Assembly: GCA_026709935.1 (NCBI GenBank) | Contig: JAPOSC010000073.1 | Coordinates: 1-35,837 of the forward strand | Length of the DNA: 35,837 bases | DNA from: Thiotrichales bacterium | GTDB taxonomy: Bacteria > Pseudomonadota > Gammaproteobacteria > HK1 | Direction of reading: 5' to 3' | In this document: positions 6,332-14,407 of the stretch, piece after piece | How the letters are laid out: each line of letters starts with the position of its first letter | Position numbering within the stretch: the stretch's first letter is position 1 | Program-made: the position numbers and the translations under genes | The notes under the pieces: generated by a model | Database searches by the model: none | The model's input: only the letters and a program-made list of their open reading frames with translations | What the model was told of the DNA's origin: nothing

Positions 6332-7475
6332 ACCGGGCCGAGTGAGCGCGCGTTCGGACCTTTGGCGGCGGTTCATCCGGCCCCCACGGGTCCTCCTCGA
6401 GCAGGGGGTAGGCGCTGCGCATCCCGCCGCCGTGCACCGGCGCGGTGCGGTGCAGATAGCGCGCGTCGAGCTCATCGAGTCGGTTGACGCCGAGCAGGCC
6501 GAGGCAAGTGCGGATCTCACCCTTGAGCAGCTCCAGCATGCGGACGATGCCGTCCGCGCCGCCCGCCGCAATTCCGAAGCCGTTCAGCCGTCCGACCCCG
6601 ACCGCGGTCGCTCCGAGCGCGATCGCCTTCACGATGTCGGTGCCGCGGAGGAACCCGCCGTCGACCAGGATCTCGGCCCGCCCGCCGACCGCCTCCACCA
6701 CCTCCGGCAGCACGTCGATGCTCCCGCGGCCGTGGTCGAGCTGACGGCCGCCGTGGTTGGAGACGTAGACCGCGTCGATGCCCATCTCGCACGCGAGTGC
6801 CGCGTCCTCGGCGGTCGCGATGCCCTTGAGCACGAGGGGGATGTCGAACCGGTCCTGCACCCGCTTCACGCCGTCCCAGGTGAAGCGCATCTGGTGGCCC
6901 TCGCCGCTGACGCTGCGCCGTCCGGTGGTGACGAAACGCTTCGCGAGGTCGCGCTCGCGGCGCGAGTACCAGTCGAGGTCCACGGTGAAGCAGAACGCGT
7001 CGTAACCGGCGTCGATGGCGCGGCGCACGTGGTCGTCGACCCATGCGTCGTCGCCGCGGACGTAGAGCTGGAAGATCTTCGCCCCGTCGCCGCCCGCGGC
7101 GGCCGTCGCCTCCAGGCCCGGTGCCGATGCGGAACTCAGCATCATCACCACCCCGGCCGCGGCCGCCGCCTCGGCCACCGCCGCTCCGCCCCTCGGGTGC
7201 AGGTCCTGCAGCGAGCCGATGGGGGCGAGCAGCACCGGGGCGCGAAACGTGCGCCCGAGCAGGGTCGAGGCGCAGTCGACCCCGGACACGTCGCGCAGCA
7301 CCCGCGGCCGGAACGCGATGGCGTCGAGCGCTTCGCGGTTGCGCCGCAAGGTCATCTCCGACTCCGCCCCGCCGACGAGGTAGTCCCAGATGCCGTCGGG
7401 GAGCCGCCGACGTGCTTCCTCCACGATTTCATGCAGGGTGACGAGGTGCTCGGTGTTCTCGATATCGGCGTTCAT
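6285..7475 (-). CDS. FMN-dependent alpha-hydroxy acid dehydrogenase (lactate/glycolate/mandelate family)
   Basis: 396 residues. The enzyme oxidises a 2-hydroxy acid (L-lactate, glycolate or similar) to the 2-oxo acid with FMN. The family signature SNHGGRQLDHG contains the catalytic base H241 and substrate arginine R244; K217 (VLKGI) contacts FMN; LVDGGFLRGTDIVKA and GATAVGVGR form the FMN phosphate site. The start ATG at 7473-7475 is preceded by CGGAG and matches the usual N-terminus (HEIVEEARRRLP, YLVGGAESE). The last 25 or so residues are Arg/Ser-rich, are not part of the fold, and lie antisense to the end of cystathionine beta-synthase. No membrane helix is seen, so it is cytosolic or peripheral. 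The exact substrate is open. Confidence 0.85.
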   Translation of the reverse strand: MNADIENTEHLVTLHEIVEEARRRLPDGIWDYLVGGAESEMTLRRNREALDAIAFRPRVLRDVSGVDCASTLLGRTFRAPVLLAPIGSLQDLHPRGGAAVAEAAAAAGVVMMLSSASAPGLEATAAAGGDGAKIFQLYVRGDDAWVDDHVRRAIDAGYDAFCFTVDLDWYSRRERDLAKRFVTTGRRSVSGEGHQMRFTWDGVKRVQDRFDIPLVLKGIATAEDAALACEMGIDAVYVSNHGGRQLDHGRGSIDVLPEVVEAVGGRAEILVDGGFLRGTDIVKAIALGATAVGVGRLNGFGIAAGGADGIVRMLELLKGEIRTCLGLLGVNRLDELDARYLHRTAPVHGGGMRSAYPLLEEDPWGPDEPPPKVRTRAHSARFSSARPGTPPCRSWR

Positions 7476-7631
7476 GGTCGAGTTCTCCGGAATTCCGTTT
7501 CCTGTGGACGGGTTCGGTGCGCAGTGGGGTCGCGGCGGTTGGTGGTGCCGGACCAGGTATCGTCCCATACTGCACGCTCCGAACGGCCACCGCCGCGTTG
7601 ATCTCATCACCTCGGTAATGCTTCATTTTCC

Positions 7632-7659
7632 TTGCAAATTCGGACTCTATATCCATAAT
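7632..7659 (+). promoter_or_regulatory. Sigma-70-type promoter for the DUF4143 ATPase gene, leaderless
   Basis: TTGCAA (7632-7637), 16-bp spacer, CATAAT (7654-7659), in a local AT-rich patch. The ATG at 7667 lies 8 bases after the -10 box, so the mRNA would begin at or next to the start codon. There is no Shine-Dalgarno sequence in the seven bases before the ATG, which agrees with leaderless translation. Confidence 0.5.
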
Positions 7660-7666
7660 TGCAGGC

Positions 7667-8866
7667 ATGATCAGCGACACAATCCCTCGACTGCTGAGCG
7701 GGAGCCTGGAGGAACGCTTGGGGTTGTTTCCCGCGGTGGCCCTTCTGGGGCCGCGCCAGGTCGGCAAGACGACTCTGGCGCGAGCCTTCGCGGAGAGGGA
7801 TACCACGCGGGGGCGGCGGCCTGTCAAAAGGGGCCTGTATCTCGATCTGGAGAATCCGGCCGACCAGGAGAAGCTGGCAGACGCACGGGGTTATCTCGTC
7901 ACGAAACGCGATCATCTGGTGGTGCTGGACGAGATCCACCGCGCCCCGCACCTGTTTCAGGCGCTACGCGGAATCATCGACGAGCGCATCCACGGCGGTG
8001 AGCCCGCGGGACAGTTTCTGCTGCTCGGCTCGGCCTCGATGGATCTCCTGCGGCAATCGGGAGAGAGCCTCGCCGGACGCATCACGTATCTGGAGCTCGG
8101 CCCCCTGGACATCCGCGAGCTGGCGGAGCGCGACCTGAGGCGGCTGTGGATTCGGGGCGGATTCCCGCGCAGCTTCCTCGCCCTGACCGATGCCGACAGC
8201 GCGGTCTGGCGCGAGAGCTTCATCCGCACCTACCTGGAACGTGACATTCCCGCGCTCGGGCCCAGAGTCCCGGCCGACACGTTGCGCCGGTTCTGGACCA
8301 TGCTCGCGCACTCTCAGGGAGATCTGTGGAATGCCGCCTCGCTGGCCAGAAGTCTCGCCGTGGACGGCAAGACGGTCGCCCGGTACGTCGACTTGCTTGT
8401 GGATCTCCTCCTCGTGCGCCGATTGCCCCCCTTCCATGCCAACGTTCGCAAGAGGCTGGCAAAGTCGCCCAAGGTCTACGTCCGCGACAGCGGCATCGTC
8501 CACACGCTGTTGCGGCTCGACGACGCCGAGGGGGTCCTCGGTCACCCGATCGCCGGTGCAAGCTGGGAGGGTTTCGTCATCGAGACGCTGATCCGGGCGG
8601 CTCCGGAACGCGCTCGGGCCAGCTTCTATCGTACGGCGAGCGGCGTCGAAATCGATCTCATCCTGGAATTGCCGGGCGCCCGGGTCTGGGCAATCGAAAT
8701 CAAGCGTGGATTGGCGCCGACCGTGGACAGGGGATTTCGGGTGGCGCTCGACGACGTGAAGCCGGACCGGGCATTCCTGGTTCATGGCGGGGACGATCGC
8801 TACCCCAAGGGAGGTGGGGTGGAAGCAATCGGGCTGAGAGCCCTCGCGGAAGAGCTGGCGGGCTGA
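7667..8866 (+). CDS. AAA ATPase with C-terminal DUF4143 domain
   Basis: 399 residues. The N-terminal AAA domain has Walker A GPRQVGKTT (28-36), Walker B LVVLDEI (84-90) and sensor region LLLGSAS (118-124). A winged-helix-like middle (about 205-260, NAASLARSLAVDGKTVARYV) is followed by a DUF4143 domain with a nuclease-like core: D330 (GVEIDLILE) and E344-x-K346 (AIEIKRG), the D-(E-x-K) pattern of the PD-(D/E)XK fold. Such ATPases are abundant and often variable between strains; their function is unknown. The gene stands alone between a divergent dehydrogenase and gcvH. The AT-rich start region differs from its neighbours, which suggests acquisition. Not known to act with the glycine cleavage genes. 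Confidence 0.85.
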   Translation: MISDTIPRLLSGSLEERLGLFPAVALLGPRQVGKTTLARAFAERDTTRGRRPVKRGLYLDLENPADQEKLADARGYLVTKRDHLVVLDEIHRAPHLFQALRGIIDERIHGGEPAGQFLLLGSASMDLLRQSGESLAGRITYLELGPLDIRELAERDLRRLWIRGGFPRSFLALTDADSAVWRESFIRTYLERDIPALGPRVPADTLRRFWTMLAHSQGDLWNAASLARSLAVDGKTVARYVDLLVDLLLVRRLPPFHANVRKRLAKSPKVYVRDSGIVHTLLRLDDAEGVLGHPIAGASWEGFVIETLIRAAPERARASFYRTASGVEIDLILELPGARVWAIEIKRGLAPTVDRGFRVALDDVKPDRAFLVHGGDDRYPKGGGVEAIGLRALAEELAG

Positions 8867-8901
8867 GTCGACTTTGCAGGTGCCGCGGGCGGTCCATTTG
8901 A

Positions 8902-8912
8902 ACGATAATCGT
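8902..8912. promoter_or_regulatory. Palindrome upstream of gcvH
   Basis: ACGATAATCGT, a 5-1-5 inverted repeat containing a -10-like GATAAT, 73 bp before the gcvH start. It could be the gcvH promoter with an overlapping operator. No glycine riboswitch motifs were seen. Confidence 0.28.
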
Positions 8913-8985
8913 CCCCGATGTACCGCGTAACGAACGAACCGGCGCCCGTGAGAAGACGTCGGGACCACCATGGAGAGCGCTTGCG

Positions 8986-9366
8986 ATGAGTGGATTGTGG
9001 TTCACGGAGGATCACGAGTGGATCCGCATCGAGGACGACGAGGGTGCCGTTGTGGGCATCACCGACTACGCTCAGGACCAGCTCGGCGAGCTCGTGTTCG
9101 TGGAGCTCCCGGAGGTCGGCGCGGAGCTTGGTCAGGGCGACGAAGGCGCGGTCATCGAGTCGGTCAAGGCCGCCGGTGAGCTCAAGATCCCGGTGAGTGG
9201 CACGGTCACGGAGGTCAACGATGCTCTCGCGGACGAGCCGGGACAGGTCAACGCCGACCCGCTCGGCGACGGCTGGTTCTTCCGGGTCCGGGTTCGAGAC
9301 ACTTCGGAGCTCGAAGGACTGATGGACGAGGAGGCCTATCAGTCCTATATCGAATCACTCGACTGA
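8986..9366 (+). CDS. gcvH: Glycine cleavage system H protein
   Basis: 126 residues, the usual size. The H protein carries the aminomethyl group from glycine between the P, T and L proteins on a lipoyl arm. The lipoylated lysine is K61 in ESVKAAGEL (family ESVKAAS). The N-terminus [10 protein letters not shown] and the end [11 protein letters not shown] are family hallmarks. GGAGAG lies 8 bases before the ATG. gcvP follows 238 bp later on the same strand, but gcvT is not next to them, so the T and L proteins must come from elsewhere. The small C-terminal acidic helix is normal. Cytosolic. Confidence 0.95.
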   Translation: MSGLWFTEDHEWIRIEDDEGAVVGITDYAQDQLGELVFVELPEVGAELGQGDEGAVIESVKAAGELKIPVSGTVTEVNDALADEPGQVNADPLGDGWFFRVRVRDTSELEGLMDEEAYQSYIESLD

Positions 9367-9377
9367 GCGGATCGACC

Positions 9378-9409
9378 GCTCCCGGCTCGCCTGCATGGGC
9401 ACCGGGAGC
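9378..9409 (+). terminator. Strong hairpin after gcvH
   Basis: GCTCCCGG (9378-9385) pairs with CCGGGAGC (9402-9409) around a 16-base loop, 12 bases after the gcvH stop. There is no T tract, so it may act as an mRNA 3' stabiliser or weak terminator rather than a full stop between gcvH and gcvP. Confidence 0.4.
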
Positions 9410-9470
9410 TGCTTCATTCGGAGGCGCCGCGCGGCCGCAGGGGCGGGAACGGGTTGGACCCGCCAGCCGA

Positions 9471-9494
9471 AAACTTCACCGATTTGCGAATCGG
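9471..9494 (+). repeat. REP-like element, copy upstream of gcvP
   Basis: AAACTTCACCGATT (9471-9484) continues into a hairpin CCGATT-TGCG-AATCGG (9479-9494). The same 14-mer occurs in inverted orientation at 12690-12703 beyond gcvP, again attached to a hairpin. Small hairpin plus conserved tail in an intergenic gap is the pattern of REP-type elements. The rest of the 238-bp gcvH-gcvP gap shows no other recognisable feature. Confidence 0.5.
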
Positions 9495-9604
9495 GGGAAT
9501 TTTCGGCTCGGTTTCGGAAGTATCCGGACCGCCGGGGCGGCGTCATGACAACGCGATGCGCCCGAGCGCACGATTTTTCAGCACCAGGAGAGGACCGGAT
9601 TCCC

Positions 9605-12601
9605 ATGACCAGGACCCGCCCGCTCGATGTGCTCGAGATGCGGGATGACTTCGCGTCGCGTCACATCGGCCCCAGTTCCCGGGACATCGAGGCGATGCTC
9701 GAAGTCATCGGCGTCCCGACCCTCGAAGACCTGCTCGATCGCACCATCCCGGTTTCGATCCGGCACGACGAGCCGCTCGCGATCGATCCCGCGCTGACCG
9801 AGCGTGAGGCGGTGGAGGCGCTCCGCACCATGGCCGGCCGCAACCGCCCCCTCGTGTCCATGATCGGGATGGGCTACTACGGCACCATCACCCCGCCGGT
9901 GGTGCTGCGCAATGTGCTGGAAAACCCGGCGTGGTACACCGCGTATACCCCCTATCAGGCGGAGGTGAGCCAGGGCCGGCTCGAGGCTCTGCTCAACTTC
10001 CAGCAGATGGTCATGGACCTCACGGGCATGGAGCTGGCCAACGCCTCGCTCCTCGACGAGGCGACGGCCGCGGCCGAGGCGATGGCGATGGCGCACCGCG
10101 TCTCGAAGTCGAAGTCCGCGCGCTTCTTCGTCGACGCGGACTGCCACCCGCAGACGATCGCGGTGATCCGGACCCGCGCCGCGCCGCTCGGGATCGACGT
10201 GACGGTGGGCGACCCGTACGAGACGTTCGGGGCCGACGGAGCCGCCGGTGACGTCTTCGGTGCGCTCGTCCAGTATCCGGGGTCGAGTGGCGCCCTCCGC
10301 GATCCGTCCGCGGTGGTCGAGCGGGTGCATGCCACGAAGGGCCTCGCGGTCTTCGCCACGGATCTGCTGGCGCTGTGTCTCGTCGAGTCGCCGGGTGCGT
10401 TCGGGGCCGACATCGTGGTGGGCAGTGCCCAGCGCTTCGGGGTGCCGATGGGGTTCGGCGGGCCGCACGCCGCGTTCTTCGCCACCCGCAACGCGTACCG
10501 GCGTCAGACACCCGGGCGGATCATCGGCGTGTCGGTCGACGCGCGCGGACGCACCGCGTTGCGCATGGCGCTCCAGACCCGCGAGCAGCACATCCGGCGC
10601 GAGAAGGCGACCTCGAACATCTGTACCGCCCAGGTGTTGCTCGCGGTGATGGCGGGGATGTACGCGGTCTACCACGGCCCGGAACGGCTGCGGAACATCG
10701 CCGAGCGCGTGCACCGGCTGACGAGGGCGCTGGCGGCGGGGCTTGCGGTGGCGGGCCGCAAAGTGGTGACGGAGGCGTACTTCGACACCATCACCGTCCG
10801 GGTCCCCGGCGAGGCCGATGCGCTGGCGGCCAGAGCGTGCGATGCCGGATACAACGTGCGCCGGGTCGATACCGATCACATCGGTCTCTCGCTCGACGAG
10901 ACGACCCGACGCGGGGATGTGCAGGGGGTGCTCCGGGCGCTGGGCTCCGATGCCGGCGTTGCCGGTGGCGCCGGCGCGGCTGGTCCGGGCGATCCGGGCG
11001 ATCCGGGCGATCCGGGCCTCGACATCGATGTCCTCGATGCGGCGGCCCCCGACGTGATCGGCGTCCTCGCGCGAACGGACAAGTATCTCACCCACCCCGT
11101 GTTCAATGCGCACCACAGCGAAACGGAGATGTTGCGCTATCTGCGCCGGCTGGCCGCGAAGGACGTGGCGCTGGACCGCTCCATGATCCCGCTCGGCTCC
11201 TGCACCATGAAGCTCAACGCCACCGCGGAGATGATCCCGATCACGTTCCCCGGATTCGCCGACCTCCATCCGTTCGTGCCCGTCGACCAGGCCGACGGAT
11301 ACCGCGAGCTGTGCACGGGGCTCGAGCGCATGCTGTGCGCGATCACCGGCTTCGACGCGGTCTCGCTCCAGCCCAACGCAGGCTCGCAGGGCGAGTACGC
11401 GGGGCTGCTCTGCATTCGCCGGTACCACGAATCCCGGGGAGAGAGCGGGCGCGACGTGTGCCTGATCCCCGCTTCCGCGCATGGCACCAACCCCGCGAGC
11501 GCGATCATGGCCGGGATGCGGGTAGTGGTCGTCGCCTGCGACGAGAGCGGCAACGTCGACCTTCGGGATCTGGAGCTCAAGGCGCGCGAGCACGCCGAGC
11601 GGCTCGCGGCGCTGATGATCACCTATCCCTCGACTCACGGCGTATTCGAAGAAGGCATCGTCGATATCTGCAACGTCGTCCACGAGCACGGCGGCCAGGT
11701 GTACATGGATGGCGCGAACCTCAACGCGATGGTGGGCCTGAGCATGCCGGCGCGCATCGGCGCCGACGTCTCGCACATCAACCTCCACAAGACGTTCTGC
11801 ATCCCGCACGGTGGCGGCGGGCCGGGCATGGGTCCCATCGGGGTCCGCGCCCACCTCGCTCCATTCCTGCCGGATCACCCTGTGGTCGGTGGGGTCAATC
11901 CCGCTGCGGACCCCGGGGGCACGATCGGCACGGTGTCGGCGGCACCATGGGGATCGGCGGGCATCCTGCCGATCTCGTGGGCGTACATCGCGATGATGGG
12001 CGCGTGCGGACTGCGGCGCGCGACCGAGGTCGCGATCCTGAGCGCGAACTACATTGCGGCGCGCCTCGGCGGCGCGTTCCCGGTGCTCTACACCGGGGAG
12101 ACCTTCCCCGTGCTGTACACGGGAGAAAACGGATACGTCGCCCACGAGTGCATCATCGACCTGCGTGCGGTGAAAGCGTCGTGCAGGGTGACGGTCGAGG
12201 ATGTGGCGAAGCGGCTCGTCGATTTCGGGTTCCATGCGCCCACCATGTCGTTCCCGGTGGCGGATACTCTGATGATCGAGCCGACGGAGAGCGAATCGAA
12301 GACCGAGCTCGACCGCTTCTGCGAGGCGATGCTGGCGATCCGTACCGAGATCGCGGAGATCGAGGCGGGTGCCGTGGCGTACGAGGAGAGCGCGCTCGCC
12401 AATGCCCCGCACCCCGCGGATCTGCTCTTCTCTCGGGACTGGAAGCGCCCCTATTCGAAGGAACGGGCGTTCTTCCCGCTGCCTGGCTCACGCGAGGACA
12501 AGTTCTGGCCTCCCGTCGCGCGCGTCGACAACGTCTACGGAGATCGCTACCTCGCCTGCGCCTGCCCGCCGCCGGAGGCCTACGACGAGGCGGCGGACTG
12601 A
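9605..12601 (+). CDS. gcvP: Glycine dehydrogenase (decarboxylating), glycine cleavage P protein
   Basis: 998 residues, single-chain type (usual about 950). P protein decarboxylates glycine on PLP and passes the aminomethyl group to lipoyl-H protein. The start [20 protein letters not shown] leads straight into the family motif RHIGPS. The N-terminal half ends near residue 445. A linker rich in Gly/Ala/Asp with three GDP units (about 459-470) joins the C-terminal half. The PLP lysine is K729 ([17 protein letters not shown]). Near residue 828 the segment FPVLYTGE is present twice in a row, where homologues have one. AGGAGAGG lies 11 bases before the ATG, a slightly long spacing. The frame is open further upstream but without homology. 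The 3' end overlaps the tail of the convergent RelE-type gene. Confidence 0.95.
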   Translation: MTRTRPLDVLEMRDDFASRHIGPSSRDIEAMLEVIGVPTLEDLLDRTIPVSIRHDEPLAIDPALTEREAVEALRTMAGRNRPLVSMIGMGYYGTITPPVVLRNVLENPAWYTAYTPYQAEVSQGRLEALLNFQQMVMDLTGMELANASLLDEATAAAEAMAMAHRVSKSKSARFFVDADCHPQTIAVIRTRAAPLGIDVTVGDPYETFGADGAAGDVFGALVQYPGSSGALRDPSAVVERVHATKGLAVFATDLLALCLVESPGAFGADIVVGSAQRFGVPMGFGGPHAAFFATRNAYRRQTPGRIIGVSVDARGRTALRMALQTREQHIRREKATSNICTAQVLLAVMAGMYAVYHGPERLRNIAERVHRLTRALAAGLAVAGRKVVTEAYFDTITVRVPGEADALAARACDAGYNVRRVDTDHIGLSLDETTRRGDVQGVLRALGSDAGVAGGAGAAGPGDPGDPGDPGLDIDVLDAAAPDVIGVLARTDKYLTHPVFNAHHSETEMLRYLRRLAAKDVALDRSMIPLGSCTMKLNATAEMIPITFPGFADLHPFVPVDQADGYRELCTGLERMLCAITGFDAVSLQPNAGSQGEYAGLLCIRRYHESRGESGRDVCLIPASAHGTNPASAIMAGMRVVVVACDESGNVDLRDLELKAREHAERLAALMITYPSTHGVFEEGIVDICNVVHEHGGQVYMDGANLNAMVGLSMPARIGADVSHINLHKTFCIPHGGGGPGMGPIGVRAHLAPFLPDHPVVGGVNPAADPGGTIGTVSAAPWGSAGILPISWAYIAMMGACGLRRATEVAILSANYIAARLGGAFPVLYTGETFPVLYTGENGYVAHECIIDLRAVKASCRVTVEDVAKRLVDFGFHAPTMSFPVADTLMIEPTESESKTELDRFCEAMLAIRTEIAEIEAGAVAYEESALANAPHPADLLFSRDWKRPYSKERAFFPLPGSREDKFWPPVARVDNVYGDRYLACACPPPEAYDEAAD

Positions 12602-13029
12602 GGTGCGATTCCCCCGCGCCCGCGGCGGGAGTCGCGGGGTTCTCGCGTCCGGGGCGCGAGCGGGCGGCAGATTCGCGTCCGTAGCCGCGAATCGGTGAAG
12701 TTTGCGGGGGATTCCCGCCCGCCGGGCGATCCGGGCAGTCGGTAGCGGCCGCGCGGCTCGTGGATCCGCCGGTACGTCTCCACGTAGATCGAATCCCGAG
12801 GGCCGATCGCCACCAGTGCCAAGTCGCGTCGGAGCCGGTAGATGATGCGCAGGCGCCCCACCCGATAGCTGCGAAGCCCCTGAAGCTCGTTGCAGAGCGC
12901 CTTGCCGGTGTACGGATCGTCGAGAATGACCTGAAGCGCGGCCCGGACCTTGCGCTTGAGCACGGGGTGGAGGCCGCGGACAAGCGCCGCGACCTCGGGC
13001 GGAACCTTCACATGCTGTGGAGGTGACAC
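12580..13029 (-). CDS. RelE/ParE-family toxin with a repeat-derived C-terminal extension
   Basis: 149 residues. Residues 1-95 are a RelE/ParE-type fold: [13 protein letters not shown] helix ([20 protein letters not shown]), then [15 protein letters not shown] and [10 protein letters not shown], the strand set that carries the RNase or gyrase-binding surface. RelE family toxins are about 85-100 residues. The rest ([17 protein letters not shown] onward) is Arg-rich and is encoded by a REP-like element and the end of gcvP on the other strand, so the original stop was probably lost. Translation starts at a GTG 19 bp after the antitoxin gene, with little Shine-Dalgarno sequence. Activity of the extended form is uncertain. 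Confidence 0.72.
   Translation of the reverse strand: MSPPQHVKVPPEVAALVRGLHPVLKRKVRAALQVILDDPYTGKALCNELQGLRSYRVGRLRIIYRLRRDLALVAIGPRDSIYVETYRRIHEPRGRYRLPGSPGGRESPANFTDSRLRTRICRPLAPRTREPRDSRRGRGGIAPQSAASS
12670..12703 (-). repeat. REP-like element, copy downstream of gcvP
   Basis: GATTCGCG (12670-12677) pairs with CGCGAATC (12686-12693) around an 8-base loop, followed by GGTGAAGTTT. Read on the minus strand, AAACTTCACCGATT is identical over 14 bases to the copy at 9471-9484. It lies inside the extended frame of the RelE-type toxin. Confidence 0.52.
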
Positions 13030-13048
13030 CGGCCCGGCTTTCGTCGCT

Positions 13049-13309
13049 CTACTCGAACAGCTCTTCGAGAGTGTAGAGCTGGCTGCGCTTCTCCTTCAGT
13101 GCGCGCAGGCCGTCCGTGATGTCCTGCATCAGCGCCGTGTCCGCACGTACCGCCAGGGTCTCCTGCCAGGACCCGTGTTCGTCAGCGCTGACGAGCACCG
13201 CGGCCGGGACGCCGTTGCGGGTGATCACGACCTCCTCGTCGCGGGTGGTCACGTCGTCCACCAGTTGACTGAGCTTCGCCTTGACTTCCGACAGGGGTAG
13301 CGTCTTCAT
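13049..13309 (-). CDS. Phd/YefM-family antitoxin
   Basis: 86 residues starting KTLPLSEVKAKLSQLVDDV, then DEEVVITRNGVPAAVLVSADE, the standard Phd/YefM DNA-binding and dimer fold (residues 1-50). The C-terminal acidic part (about 51-86, ALKEKRSQLYTLEELFE) is the part that wraps the toxin. It precedes the RelE-type gene by 19 bp, the normal antitoxin-toxin order. I chose the ATG at 13307-13309 because homology starts there; earlier in-frame codons lie in the promoter. A palindrome overlaps the promoter, as expected for autorepression. Confidence 0.85.
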   Translation of the reverse strand: MKTLPLSEVKAKLSQLVDDVTTRDEEVVITRNGVPAAVLVSADEHGSWQETLAVRADTALMQDITDGLRALKEKRSQLYTLEELFE

Positions 13310-13332
13310 GGGTCTCGGGATCTCGCTGCGGA

Positions 13333-13375
13333 CCAGAATTCTGGACAACCTAATTCTCATCCGCCTGCATGTCAA
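13333..13375 (-). promoter_or_regulatory. Antitoxin-toxin promoter with operator palindrome
   Basis: On the minus strand TTGACA (13375-13370), a 17-bp spacer and TAGGTT (13352-13347) form a sigma-70 promoter with a perfect -35 box. The perfect 12-bp palindrome CCAGAATTCTGG (13333-13344) covers the expected transcription start. Phd/YefM proteins bind such palindromes and repress their own operon, more strongly with toxin bound. Confidence 0.6.
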
Positions 13376-13433
13376 GCGGCCGATCCTTGGCCGCTCCCCG
13401 ACTTCGCCGTGCGCGCCTCCGGCGCCTCGCCCG

Positions 13434-14207
13434 TCAGCGGTGCTTCCACCGTGCGGTTCGTTTCTCCAGGAACGCGCGCATGCCCTCGTGCTTGTCCGCC
13501 GAGGAGAAGGACATGTCGAACCGTATCCGCTCGGCGTCGAGGCCCGACTGAAGGTTCGTCTCGTAGGCTCGATCGATCGCTTCCTTGACCATCAGCACCG
13601 CCGGGCGCGACATCGACGCGATGACCGTGGCGGTCTCCATCGCCTCGTCGAGCAGGCGGTCGAGCGGCACCACGCGGCTGGCGAGACCGCTGCGTTCGGC
13701 CTCCTCCGCGTCCATCATGCGCGCGGTGAGGCAGAGATCCATCGCCTTCGCCTTGCCGGCGACCCGCGGCAGGCGCTGGGTGCCCCCGAGCCCCGGCAGC
13801 ACCCCGAGCTTGATCTCCGGCTGCCCGAACCGGGCGTTGTCCGCGGCGATCACGATGTCGCAGGCCATTGCCAGTTCGCAGCCTCCGCCGAGTGCGTAGC
13901 CGGCGACGGCGGCGATGACGGGCTTGCGCACCTTCTCGATGCGTTCCCATCCCTCGAAGTGGCGGGCGGTGAACATGTCCATCGAGCTCTTGTCCACCAT
14001 CTCCGAAATGTCGGCGCCGGCTGCGAACGCCTTTTCGTTGCCGGTGATCACTATCGCCCCGATGGCGTCGTCGGCGTCGAAGCCCGCGAGCGCTGCGCCC
14101 AGCTCTTCGATGAGACGCCGATTCAGCGCGTTGAGCACCTTCGGCCGGTCGAGCCCGACGAGCCCCACCGCTCCCCTGGTTTCCGTGCGGATGCAGGTGT
14201 ATTCCAT
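13434..14207 (-). CDS. Enoyl-CoA hydratase/isomerase family (crotonase)
   Basis: 257 residues, typical of short-chain enoyl-CoA hydratases, which add water across the double bond of 2-enoyl-CoA in beta-oxidation. The two catalytic glutamates are in place: E111 ([11 protein letters not shown]) and E131 ([16 protein letters not shown]). The oxyanion-hole segments [11 protein letters not shown] and YALGGGCE are normal. GGGAGAA precedes the ATG well. It is divergent from the acyl-CoA ligase gene, with paired inverted repeats in the spacer, so the two may be co-regulated. A role in fatty acid or branched amino acid breakdown feeding propionyl-CoA is plausible but not proven. Confidence 0.9.
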   Translation of the reverse strand: MEYTCIRTETRGAVGLVGLDRPKVLNALNRRLIEELGAALAGFDADDAIGAIVITGNEKAFAAGADISEMVDKSSMDMFTARHFEGWERIEKVRKPVIAAVAGYALGGGCELAMACDIVIAADNARFGQPEIKLGVLPGLGGTQRLPRVAGKAKAMDLCLTARMMDAEEAERSGLASRVVPLDRLLDEAMETATVIASMSRPAVLMVKEAIDRAYETNLQSGLDAERIRFDMSFSSADKHEGMRAFLEKRTARWKHR

Positions 14208-14229
14208 TTCAACGTTCTCCCGATATGGT

Positions 14230-14352
14230 CAGCCATTCCCGCCGGATCGGAACACTCTCTCGAGATCACCCTGCCCGGCTGCCCCGAAGGTCGAAATCCC
14301 CCACGTAATCGCGCCACGGGCCGGTCTCTCGGAGCGCGGGCGGGAATGGCTG
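14230..14352. repeat. 14-bp inverted repeat pair in the divergent spacer
   Basis: CAGCCATTCCCGCC occurs at 14230-14243 and, inverted, at 14339-14352, each a short distance from the start of one divergent gene. Both are next to similar ATAT(C/G)G.. sequence, so the similarity extends imperfectly to about 20 bp. Possible shared operator or paired repeat element. Confidence 0.4.
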
Positions 14353-14407
14353 CGATATAGTGAAAGGCAGTCGGTGCTCTACAGCATATCGGAACGGAGA
14401 CGGTTCA

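Noticed and set aside
9367..9604. Glycine riboswitch before gcvP
   Set aside because: The paired-aptamer core motifs of the class are not visible; only a hairpin and a REP-like element are present.
9578..12412. A 944-codon minus frame antisense to gcvP
   Set aside because: Shadow of a GC-rich gene on the opposite strand; low-complexity Arg/His/Asp composition and no motif.
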